Position numbers and translations under genes: made by a program. Shown piece by piece: positions 57,686 through 64,000 of a stretch of DNA of 64,000 nt. The DNA comes from Comamonas sp. BIGb0152 (GTDB lineage: Bacteria; Pseudomonadota; Gammaproteobacteria; Burkholderiales; Burkholderiaceae_C), in NCBI RefSeq assembly GCF_024809975.1, contig NZ_JANUDY010000002.1, forward strand, positions 620,001 to 684,000. Reading direction: 5' to 3'. The notes under the pieces are model-generated. The model did not search any database and was not told the origin of the DNA. It saw only the letters and a program-made list of their open reading frames with translations. Positions within the stretch are counted from its first letter, which is position 1. Each line of letters begins with the position of its first letter.

Positions 57686-58444
57686 ATGACCACCAAACAC
57701 CTCACTATCCTGACCGGCGGCTCGCGCGGCATGGGCCTGGCCATGGGCCAGCAACTTCTGGCCCAGGGCCACACTGTGCTCAGCATTGCGCGCCGCTCAT
57801 CCAGCGAGCTGGCCGCTGCAGCTACCGCCCCTGCTCAGCTCATCCAATGGGAACAAGACCTGGGCGATACCGATACCGCCGCCCAGCGCCTGGGCGACTG
57901 GCTGCGCAGCCTTGATGCCGCCGACTGGGCCAGCATCACCTTGATCAACAACGCCGGCGTGATACCGCAAATCGCCCCGCTGTCGGCCGTGCCCACCCCC
58001 GACCTGCGCAATGCGCTGCGCGTGGGCCTGGAATCCCCGATGGCGCTGACCGGTGTGTTCCTGGGTGCGACCGAGGGCTGGACGGTTCCAAAAAAAGTGC
58101 TCAATGTCTCATCCGGCCTGGGCCGCCGCCCCATGGCATCGCAGGCCGCGTATTGCACAGCCAAGGCCGGCATGGATGCCTATGCCCGCTGCGTGGCCCT
58201 GGAAGAGGCCCACAAACCCCATGGCGCCAAGATCGTCTCGCTCGCGCCCGGCGTGATCGACACCGACATGCAGGTGCAGCTGCGCAATGCCGATGCCGGC
58301 GCCTTCCCGGATGTGGGCAACTTCAAAGGCCTGCATGAAGGCGGCAAACTCAGCTCTCCGGCCGAAGCCGGTGCCAAGGTGCTGGCCTGGCTGGACCGCG
58401 CCGATTTTGGCCAGAACGTGATTGCTGACGTGCGCGAGGCTTGA
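57686..58444 (+). CDS. SDR family oxidoreductase (benzil-reductase-like)
   Basis: 252 aa. Cofactor site LTILTGGSRGMGLAMGQQL, NNAGVIP, catalytic Tyr/Lys in YCTAKAGMDAY and late LAPGVIDTDMQ. Full classical SDR. It resembles the YueD/benzil reductase type, which also has the short YCTAKAG block, but the substrate is not provable by eye. It stands 123 bp from the atypical SDR, in the divergent direction. Confidence 0.85.
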   Translation: MTTKHLTILTGGSRGMGLAMGQQLLAQGHTVLSIARRSSSELAAAATAPAQLIQWEQDLGDTDTAAQRLGDWLRSLDAADWASITLINNAGVIPQIAPLSAVPTPDLRNALRVGLESPMALTGVFLGATEGWTVPKKVLNVSSGLGRRPMASQAAYCTAKAGMDAYARCVALEEAHKPHGAKIVSLAPGVIDTDMQVQLRNADAGAFPDVGNFKGLHEGGKLSSPAEAGAKVLAWLDRADFGQNVIADVREA

Positions 58445-58596
58445 TCGCACCACAGGGCGTGCTGCACCGCCCATGCCCGCCATGGGCTGTCACCAAGGCG
58501 CGCCCTGTGCGCATCGGTTTTGCACAGAGGCGGCCGGGCTGGCAATAATGCTGCAAGGCAACATCCCTATTCCAATCCCAACCAGGAGAGCTTTCC

Positions 58597-59781
58597 ATGT
58601 CCCGTGAAGTACTTGTCTGCAGCGCTGTGCGCACAGCTATCGGCACCTTTGGCGGCAGCCTCAAGGATGTTCCACCGACCGAGCTGGGCGCGCTGGTCGT
58701 CAAGGATGCACTGGCCCGCGCCGGCATTGAAGGCAAGGACGTGGGCCATGTGGTGTTTGGCCATGTGGTCAACACGGAACCCAAGGACATGTACCTGAGC
58801 CGCGTGGCTGCGATCCAGGGCGGTTGCCCGCAAGAGACGCCAGCGATGAACGTCAACCGCCTCTGCGGCTCGGGCCTGCAGGCGATTGTGACGGCCAGCC
58901 AAGGGATCTTGCTGGGCGACTATGACGTGGCCATCGGTGCCGGTGCCGAGAACATGAGCCGCGCGCCTTATGCCAGCACCACCAGCCGCTGGGGCGCACG
59001 CATGGGCGATTTCAAGATGATCGACATGATGACCGGTGCGCTGCACGATCCTTTCCACAACATCCACATGGGCGTTACCGCCGAGAACGTGGCCAAGGAT
59101 TTCGGCATCAGCCGTGATGACCAGGACCAACTGGCGCTGAGCAGCCACCAGCGCGCCGAACAGGCCTGGGCCGAGAACCGCTTTGCGGGCCAGATCGTGC
59201 CGGTCATCCTCAAGAGCAAAAAAGGCGATATCGCCTTTGACAAGGACGAACACTTCCGTAGCGGCGCCAAGATCGAAGATTTCCAAAAGATGAAGCCCGT
59301 CTTCGTCAAGGAAGACGGCACCGTCACCGCCGCCAACGCCTCGGGCATCAATGACGCCGCCGCTGCGGTGGTGCTGATGGAGGCGGCCGCTGCCAAGGCG
59401 CGCGGCGCCAAACCCCTGGTCCGCCTGGTGGGTTACGCCCATGCGGGTGTCGATCCCAAGATCATGGGCATTGGCCCCATCCCCGCCTCCAAGGCGGTGC
59501 TGGCCAAGACGGGGCTCAAGCTGGACCAGATGGATGTCATCGAAGCCAACGAAGCCTTTGCCGCGCAGGCCTGCGCGGTGACCAAGGGCCTGGGCGCCGA
59601 CCCGGCCAAGGTCAACCCCAACGGTTCAGGCATCTCGCTGGGCCACCCGATTGGTGCGACGGGCGCCATCATCACCGTCAAGGCCATCCACGAGCTGCAC
59701 CGCACCGGCGGCCGCTACGCGCTGGTCACCATGTGCATTGGTGGCGGCCAGGGCATTGCGGCTATTTTCGAACGCGTCTAA
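58597..59781 (+). CDS. Acetyl-CoA C-acetyltransferase (thiolase)
   Basis: 394 aa, full length, with AGGAG before the ATG. Thiolase catalytic residues C90 (NRLCGSGLQ), H350 (LGHPIGATG) and C380 (TMCIGGGQG). It condenses or cleaves acetoacetyl-CoA or 3-ketoacyl-CoA. No phaB, phaC or beta-oxidation genes are adjacent. It could be a BktB or PhaA paralogue. Monocistronic, with a convergent pepE 12 bp away. Confidence 0.93.
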   Translation: MSREVLVCSAVRTAIGTFGGSLKDVPPTELGALVVKDALARAGIEGKDVGHVVFGHVVNTEPKDMYLSRVAAIQGGCPQETPAMNVNRLCGSGLQAIVTASQGILLGDYDVAIGAGAENMSRAPYASTTSRWGARMGDFKMIDMMTGALHDPFHNIHMGVTAENVAKDFGISRDDQDQLALSSHQRAEQAWAENRFAGQIVPVILKSKKGDIAFDKDEHFRSGAKIEDFQKMKPVFVKEDGTVTAANASGINDAAAAVVLMEAAAAKARGAKPLVRLVGYAHAGVDPKIMGIGPIPASKAVLAKTGLKLDQMDVIEANEAFAAQACAVTKGLGADPAKVNPNGSGISLGHPIGATGAIITVKAIHELHRTGGRYALVTMCIGGGQGIAAIFERV

Positions 59782-59793
59782 GACCTCGATCTT

Positions 59794-60495
59794 CTAGACC
59801 ATTAACGCAGTCCCTACGGGTAAGTCTTCCACCGGCTTGCCCGCTGTAAAGCGCTTGGCCGCAAACTGACCAGCCACCTGGGTTTGGCCGCCTTGCACGC
59901 TCAGCCAGCTGCCTTCCGGCAAAGCCACTACCTGCTTGTCCGGGTTGGCGATCAAAAACTCTGCCAGCCGCTGGTCCCGGGTCTCGCCTTGGTGGCCAGG
60001 CGGCAGGCTGTTGTTGTAGTGGGGGTTGATGCAAAACGGCACCAGGCCCAGCGCGTCAAAGCCCTGCGGGTCGACGATGGGCATGTCATTGGTGGTGTTG
60101 ATCGTCAGGCCCGCCAGATTGGCGCCTGCGCTCCAGCCGGTGTAGGACATGCGGCCCGAGCGCACCGCATCGCCCATGCGCCCCAGCCAGCCCCGTTTGC
60201 GGCATTCGGCCAGCAGCTGGAAGGTGTTGCCGCCGCCGACGATGATCGCCTGCATATCCCCGGCCAGAAACTGACCCAGGGCATCGTCCTGGTGGGCTCC
60301 CACCAGTTGCACGCCGGTATGCGCAATGGCCTCCTGCACCTGTGCGGTGTAGTCATCCCAACTCAGCGTCACGCCCGCAAAAGGCACAAACAGCGCCTTT
60401 TGCACACCGTTCATCTGGGCTGCCAGCGCATCGCGGCAAAAAGTCAGGTAGCCGCCATCGGGGGCGCGTGAGTTGCTCAACAACAGTAAATGCAT
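59794..60495 (-). CDS. pepE: Peptidase E (alpha-aspartyl dipeptidase)
   Basis: 233 aa from the ATG at 60495. S51 family: nucleophile S122 in GWSAGANLAG, IIVGGGNTFQLL, DALGLVPFCINPHYNN, and the C-terminal VALPEGSWL. It hydrolyses Asp-X dipeptides. Upstream frame extension is not homologous. The start is preceded by a GAGGTG element. Confidence 0.93.
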   Translation of the reverse strand: MHLLLLSNSRAPDGGYLTFCRDALAAQMNGVQKALFVPFAGVTLSWDDYTAQVQEAIAHTGVQLVGAHQDDALGQFLAGDMQAIIVGGGNTFQLLAECRKRGWLGRMGDAVRSGRMSYTGWSAGANLAGLTINTTNDMPIVDPQGFDALGLVPFCINPHYNNSLPPGHQGETRDQRLAEFLIANPDKQVVALPEGSWLSVQGGQTQVAGQFAAKRFTAGKPVEDLPVGTALMV

Positions 60496-60592
60496 AACAC
60501 CTCTTTGAGTTGGGCTGCCAGCATAGCAGCGCGAGCTGCGCGGTGGCGTCACGCAAGCCACAGAAGGTCGGCACTCAGACATGGCCGCGCAC

Positions 60593-60633
60593 AAAAAAGG
60601 GACTGGCGCGGTGGCATGCACCGCGTCAGTCCC
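60593..60633 (-). terminator. Terminator of the M48 lipoprotein gene
   Basis: GGGACTG-G-CGCGGTG (60599-60613), loop, CACCGCG-T-CAGTCCC (60619-60633), a 15-bp stem with one G-T pair. Read on the minus strand it ends in TTTTTT. Confidence 0.9.
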
Positions 60634-60652
60634 TCCTCAGGCTATCGCCTGC

Positions 60653-61417
60653 TTACTTGCCGCTGTTCAGCCGTGCTTGCATCGCCTTGGCACGGGTATC
60701 AGACGGTGGATGCGAGTCCATCAGCGAGTTGCCGCTACCGCCGCTCAGCTTGGCCAGTTTCTCGAACGCCGTGACGAGGCCCTTGCGCTCCATCTTTTGC
60801 TTGGTGAGCAGGTCGAAAGAGTAGTTGTCAGCCGCCGATTCGTTGGCCTGCGAGAACTGCGCATGGATAAACTTCTCGCCCAACTCACCGGCTTGCGAGC
60901 TGGACAGCGATGCCAGTGTGGCATTGCCGCTGCTGGCGGCGATCTGGCGCGCAGCCGAGGTGGCGTAGGCCGTCTGCATGCGGCGCTTGCTGTGGCCCAG
61001 TGCCACGTGGCCGATTTCATGGCCGATCACGCCGCGCAGCTCGTCGTCGTTCATCAAGTCCATCAGACCGCTGTAGACCCGGATACAGCCGTTGGCCATG
61101 GCCCAGGCGTTCACATCGCTGGTCAGGTAGACCTTGTAGTCGGCCTTCTTGCCTTCCACGTCCTGGGGCATATTGGCGACCACCTTGGCCAGGCGCTGGC
61201 TGTATTTGTTGTTGGCGGGCGCGAGCTTGTTTTGCTTGTCCAGCGCGGCACAGGATTCATTGGACAGGGCCACGACATCGCCGTCGGTCAAGGTCATGGC
61301 CTTCATCGCCGTCGATCCCGAGTCCATCAGACCACCGAGGTTGCCCGCATCCATCGTCTTGCAACCGGCCAGTGCCAGGCTGGCGACCAGGCCTGTGAGC
61401 ATCAAAGTTTTGCGCAT
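60653..61417 (-). CDS. M48 family metalloprotease lipoprotein
   Basis: 254 aa. Lipobox LALAGC with the acylated cysteine at 19, so anchored to a membrane. Zinc protease motif VIGHEIGHVALGH (H133, E134, H137) and the following helix with the third ligand (ESAADNYS). Related to LoiP and BepA-type proteases that clear misfolded outer-membrane proteins. It is preceded by a leader with nested inverted repeats and ended by a strong terminator. Confidence 0.92.
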   Translation of the reverse strand: MRKTLMLTGLVASLALAGCKTMDAGNLGGLMDSGSTAMKAMTLTDGDVVALSNESCAALDKQNKLAPANNKYSQRLAKVVANMPQDVEGKKADYKVYLTSDVNAWAMANGCIRVYSGLMDLMNDDELRGVIGHEIGHVALGHSKRRMQTAYATSAARQIAASSGNATLASLSSSQAGELGEKFIHAQFSQANESAADNYSFDLLTKQKMERKGLVTAFEKLAKLSGGSGNSLMDSHPPSDTRAKAMQARLNSGK

Positions 61418-61461
61418 ACGCTATCTCCTCATCTACACGTTGAAAACGTGCATCATAGCGT
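61418..61461 (-). promoter_or_regulatory. Nested inverted repeats in the leader of the M48 protease gene
   Basis: Outer arms ACGCTAT (61418-61424) and ATAGCGT (61455-61461), inner arms CACGTT (61436-61441) and AACGTG (61445-61450). The outer 3' arm abuts the start codon, and the ribosome site GAGGAG lies inside the loop. Confidence 0.55.
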
Positions 61462-61501
61462 TTGCATATCAACTTCGATTTGCTTATACCCCGTGGTTGG
61501 C

Positions 61502-62482
61502 TCAGGCTGCTTTCTGGGCCGTCGCTTGAGCGGCGGGCTCATCAGGGGCTGTTGCCGATACGGCCTGCAACACCACTTCGCGCTTCAAGGTGGGCACAAA
61601 GCTTTCGATGAACTGCAGCGCATAGGCGCGCAGCCAAACCCCTTTGCGCAGCGCAATGCGGGTGGTGTTGACCTTGAACAAATGCCCTGCATCGATGGCG
61701 CGCAGATTGCGGTCGCGCTCCTCGTCAAAAGCGATCGAGGCGACGATGCCAATGCCCATGCCCAGCTCCACATAGGTCTTGATCACGTCCGCGTCCATGG
61801 CAGTCAGCACCACATTGGGGGTCACCTCGGCTGCGGCAAACGATTCATCGATGTGGGAGCGGCCGGTGTAGCCCTGCTCGTAGGTGATGATCGGAAACCG
61901 CACCAGGGATTGCAAAGTCAGCGGGCGGCCGGCCTCCTGCTGGGCGAGCAAGGGGTGGCCCGGGGGCACCACCACCGAGTGGGTCCAGCGGTAACCCGGC
62001 AAGGTCGCCAGGCTGGCATAACCGGTCAAGGCCTCGGTGGCCACGCCAATATCGGCAGCGCCGCTCAGCAGCATCTCCGCCACCTGGCGGGGCGAGCCCT
62101 GGTGCAAATGCAGGGCCACATCCGGGAACTGCTCGCGGAAATCGCGCACCACCAGCGGCAAGGCGTAGCGGGCCTGCGAGTGGGTGGCCGCAATGCTCAG
62201 CTGGCCGCTGCGGCTGGCATGAAAATCGGCACCGGCGCGGCGCAGGTTTTCGGACTCCAGCAACAGCCGGTCCACGATCGGCAAAATGGCCTCGCCTGGC
62301 GGCGTCAGCCCGGTCAAACGCTTTCCGGCGCGGATAAAGATATCCACGCCCAGCTCGTCCTCCAACTCACGGATCTGGCGGCTGACCCCGGGCTGCGATG
62401 TGTAAAGCACATGCGCCACCTCGGTCAGGTTGTAGCCATTGCGAGCGGCTTCACGCACGGCCCGCAGTTGCTGAAAATTCAT
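61502..62482 (-). CDS. cysB: Transcriptional regulator CysB (LysR family)
   Basis: 326 aa from the ATG at 62482, with AAGGTG seven bases upstream; a GTG nine bases farther is an alternative. HTH in NFQQLRAVREAARNGYNLTEVAHVLYTSQPGVSRQIREL (in pieces), effector domain with THSQARYALPLVV and DADVIKTYVELGMGIGI as in CysB/Cbl. It controls sulfur assimilation in response to N-acetylserine or sulfate state. It lies 62 bp after the sulfate-binding-protein gene on the same strand. Confidence 0.95.
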   Translation of the reverse strand: MNFQQLRAVREAARNGYNLTEVAHVLYTSQPGVSRQIRELEDELGVDIFIRAGKRLTGLTPPGEAILPIVDRLLLESENLRRAGADFHASRSGQLSIAATHSQARYALPLVVRDFREQFPDVALHLHQGSPRQVAEMLLSGAADIGVATEALTGYASLATLPGYRWTHSVVVPPGHPLLAQQEAGRPLTLQSLVRFPIITYEQGYTGRSHIDESFAAAEVTPNVVLTAMDADVIKTYVELGMGIGIVASIAFDEERDRNLRAIDAGHLFKVNTTRIALRKGVWLRAYALQFIESFVPTLKREVVLQAVSATAPDEPAAQATAQKAA

Positions 62483-62501
62483 AACATTCACCTTTTTGGA
62501 C

Positions 62502-62529
62502 CCAGCCGCCAGGGGGCCCCGGCGGCTGG
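62502..62529 (-). other. Intergenic hairpin between sbp and cysB
   Basis: CCAGCCGCC (62502-62510) and GGCGGCTGG (62521-62529) form a 9-bp perfect stem with a 10-nt loop. There is no T run afterwards on the minus strand, so it may stabilise sbp mRNA and give differential expression. Confidence 0.55.
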
Positions 62530-62543
62530 TTTAGCGTCCTTGC

Positions 62544-63590
62544 TTATTTCTTGGTGTAGATCTGGTCAAAGCTGCCGCCATCGGCAAAGTGCGCAGCATC
62601 GGCCTTGGCCCAGCCGCCAAAGGCCTCATCGATGGTGAAGAGCTTGAGCGTGGCGAACTGGCTGGCGTACTTGGCCTTGGCCGCTTCTGCGGTGGGGCGG
62701 TAGAAGTTGCGGCCGGCAATGTCCTGGCCCTCTTCCGAATACAAGTACTGCAGGTAGGCATCGGCAATCTTGCGGGTGCCACGCTTGTCGACCACCTTGT
62801 CCACGACAGTCACGGTGGGCTCGGCCAGAATCGACAGCGAGGGCGTGACGATCTCGAACTTCTCAGGGCCAAATTCCTTCAGCGCCAGGTAGGCCTCGTT
62901 TTCCCAGGCCAGCAGCACATCGCCTTGGCCGCGCTGCACAAAGGTCACGGTCGAGCCACGCGCACCGGTGTCCAGAATCGGCACATTCTTGAACAGCTTG
63001 GTGATGTAGTCCTTGGCACCGGCTTCACCGCCGTAGTTGCGTTTGCCAAATTCCCAGGCGGCCAGGTAGTTCCAGCGCGCGCCGCCGCTGGTCTTGGGGT
63101 TGGGGGTGATCACCTTCACATCGGACTTGATCAAGTCGCCCCAGTCTTTGATGCCCTTGGGGTTGCCCTTTTTGACCAGGAAAACAATCGTCGAGGTGTA
63201 AGGTGCGCTGTTGAGCGGCAGGCGCTTTTGCCAGTCGGCGGGCACCAGTTGGCCGTACTTGTTCAAGGCGTCAATGTCACCGGCCAAGGCCAGGGTTGCC
63301 ACGTCGGCCTCGATGCCATCGATGATGGCCCGCGCCTGCTTGCCCGAGCCGCCGTGCGACTGCTTGATCGTCACCGTCTGGCCGGTGGTGTCCTTCCAAT
63401 GCTTGGCAAAGGCCTGGTTGTACTGGTTGTACAGCTCACGCGTGGGGTCGTAGGACACATTGAGCAAGGTCACGGGCGCTGCCGCCTGGGCATGTACCGC
63501 GCTGCTGAAAAACGCAGGCGCAAGCGCCATCAGAGACGCGGCTGCGGCTGCGGCTATCGGAAACTTGATAAAGTGGCGGCGTTGTTGCAT
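62544..63590 (-). CDS. sbp: Sulfate/thiosulfate ABC transporter substrate-binding protein
   Basis: 348 aa with a signal peptide (residues 1-35, cleavage after AVHA). Sulfate-binding stretches: [64 protein letters not shown]. It captures sulfate or thiosulfate in the periplasm for a CysTWA transporter. None of cysT, cysW or cysA follows; instead cysB does. The leader has inverted repeats that could be CysB sites or an RNA hairpin. Confidence 0.95.
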   Translation of the reverse strand: MQQRRHFIKFPIAAAAAASLMALAPAFFSSAVHAQAAAPVTLLNVSYDPTRELYNQYNQAFAKHWKDTTGQTVTIKQSHGGSGKQARAIIDGIEADVATLALAGDIDALNKYGQLVPADWQKRLPLNSAPYTSTIVFLVKKGNPKGIKDWGDLIKSDVKVITPNPKTSGGARWNYLAAWEFGKRNYGGEAGAKDYITKLFKNVPILDTGARGSTVTFVQRGQGDVLLAWENEAYLALKEFGPEKFEIVTPSLSILAEPTVTVVDKVVDKRGTRKIADAYLQYLYSEEGQDIAGRNFYRPTAEAAKAKYASQFATLKLFTIDEAFGGWAKADAAHFADGGSFDQIYTKK

Positions 63591-63597
63591 GGAACAC

Positions 63598-63649
63598 TTT
63601 CAGAATGGCAAAAATCTTGTGGATTGCAAGGCTTGAACACATTCTGAAA
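63598..63649 (-). promoter_or_regulatory. Inverted repeat TTTCAGAATG/CATTCTGAAA in the sbp leader
   Basis: Arms at 63598-63607 and 63640-63649, perfect complements, 32 nt apart; the near arm is 7 bp from the sbp start codon. It could fold over the ribosome site. Confidence 0.5.
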
Positions 63650-63679
63650 CGCCGCCATCAAAACTCAAACTACTATTAA

Positions 63680-63699
63680 TTCAGTTTTTAATGACTGAA
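63680..63699. promoter_or_regulatory. TTCAGT-N8-ACTGAA inverted repeat in the sbp/yggX region
   Basis: TTCAGT (63680-63685) and ACTGAA (63694-63699) in AT-rich DNA, about 90 bp from sbp. A candidate CysB or LysR-type site. Confidence 0.45.
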
Positions 63700-63838
63700 A
63701 GTTATTAACAAGACGCAAAAGCGCCTGTCCATACCTGGACAAGGCATGCAGCGGTTGGCATGGCCATCACGCTGCTGCAGCTTGGGACCAGCGCCTTGAA
63801 AGCGCCCCAGCGTCAACCCAACGAAGGAAACATCTCCC

Positions 63839-64000
63839 ATGGCACGTATGGTCAACTGCGTCAAACTGCACAAAGAAGCCGAGGGCCTCGACTTTCCCCC
63901 CTACCCGGGTGAGCTGGGCAAGCGTCTGTGGGAAAGTGTCAGCAAGGAAGCCTGGGCGGGCTGGCTCAAGCACCAGACCATGCTGGTCAATGAAAACCGC
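63839..64000 (+). CDS. yggX: Probable Fe(2+)-trafficking protein YggX (3' end outside window)
   Basis: 54 codons from the ATG at 63839, with AAGGA about 10 bp upstream, run off the right edge. [19 protein letters not shown] then [20 protein letters not shown] and the [11 protein letters not shown] block match YggX, including the conserved N-terminal cysteine C7. YggX protects iron-sulfur clusters from oxidation. Divergent from sbp. Confidence 0.93.
   Translation, partial: MARMVNCVKLHKEAEGLDFPPYPGELGKRLWESVSKEAWAGWLKHQTMLVNENR

Overview
The window is 64 kb of high-GC, gene-dense DNA from a betaproteobacterium of the Comamonadaceae type, most like Comamonas. This is inferred from protein resemblance and gene order: smc-zipA-ligA, yciB-bolA-ppiC, an Entner-Doudoroff gntK-edd-eda operon, a methylmalonyl-CoA block and an sbp-cysB pair. 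Nearly all of it looks chromosomal. I see no rRNA, tRNA, CRISPR array, insertion sequence or prophage. 58 protein genes are called; the first (maleylacetoacetate isomerase type) and the last (YggX type) run off the ends.

Layout. 0-3.3 kb: divergent isomerase and fumarylacetoacetate-hydrolase-family genes, a Nudix hydrolase, a DUF2059-like exported protein and a histone-H1-like Lys/Ala-rich protein. 3.4-10.4 kb (minus): smc, zipA, ligA. 10.7-15.2 kb (plus): selO-msrB, then yciB, bolA, a PpiC parvulin and gloA. 15.3-18.1 kb: a membrane diguanylate cyclase, a 540-bp AT-rich intergenic region, and a tiny orphan RNA polymerase alpha-CTD-like gene with a structured leader and a good terminator. 18.1-22.5 kb: gntK-edd-eda with a divergent LacI-type regulator and shared TAGCGCTA operators. 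22.5-33.6 kb: a YdcF protein, then the propionyl-CoA to succinyl-CoA block (mcm, meaB, pccB, an unknown exported protein, pccA), interrupted by vapB-vapC-GNAT and faced by a GntR/FCD regulator. 33.6-39.5 kb: a BaiN-type flavoprotein, moaA-mobA-thioredoxin, a cyclase-FHA protein and a His-rich LD-carboxypeptidase. 39.6-47.7 kb: a BON protein, a SulP transporter, trhO, DoxX, pirin with a divergent LysR, a renalase-like flavoprotein and gluQ. 47.7-51 kb (minus): an unusual operon of an acyl-CoA-dehydrogenase-fold protein, a PhnD-like binding protein without signal peptide, and a TusA-like/ferritin-like fusion. 51.2-60.5 kb: trmB, an aspartoacylase-family protein, an SDR/acyl-CoA ligase pair, an RluA-type synthase, two more SDRs, a thiolase and peptidase E. 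60.6-64 kb: an M48 lipoprotein protease, cysB, sbp and yggX.

How the genes work together. Propionyl-CoA carboxylase, methylmalonyl-CoA mutase and its GTPase chaperone make a propionate route into the TCA cycle, probably controlled by the adjacent FCD regulator. GntK, Edd and Eda turn gluconate into pyruvate and glyceraldehyde-3-phosphate. The best candidate for an undescribed system is the three-gene operon at 47.7-51 kb. Next are the orphan alpha-CTD gene with its structured leader and the vapBC-GNAT insertion. All functions are read from sequence motifs and remembered family features; no searches were run.
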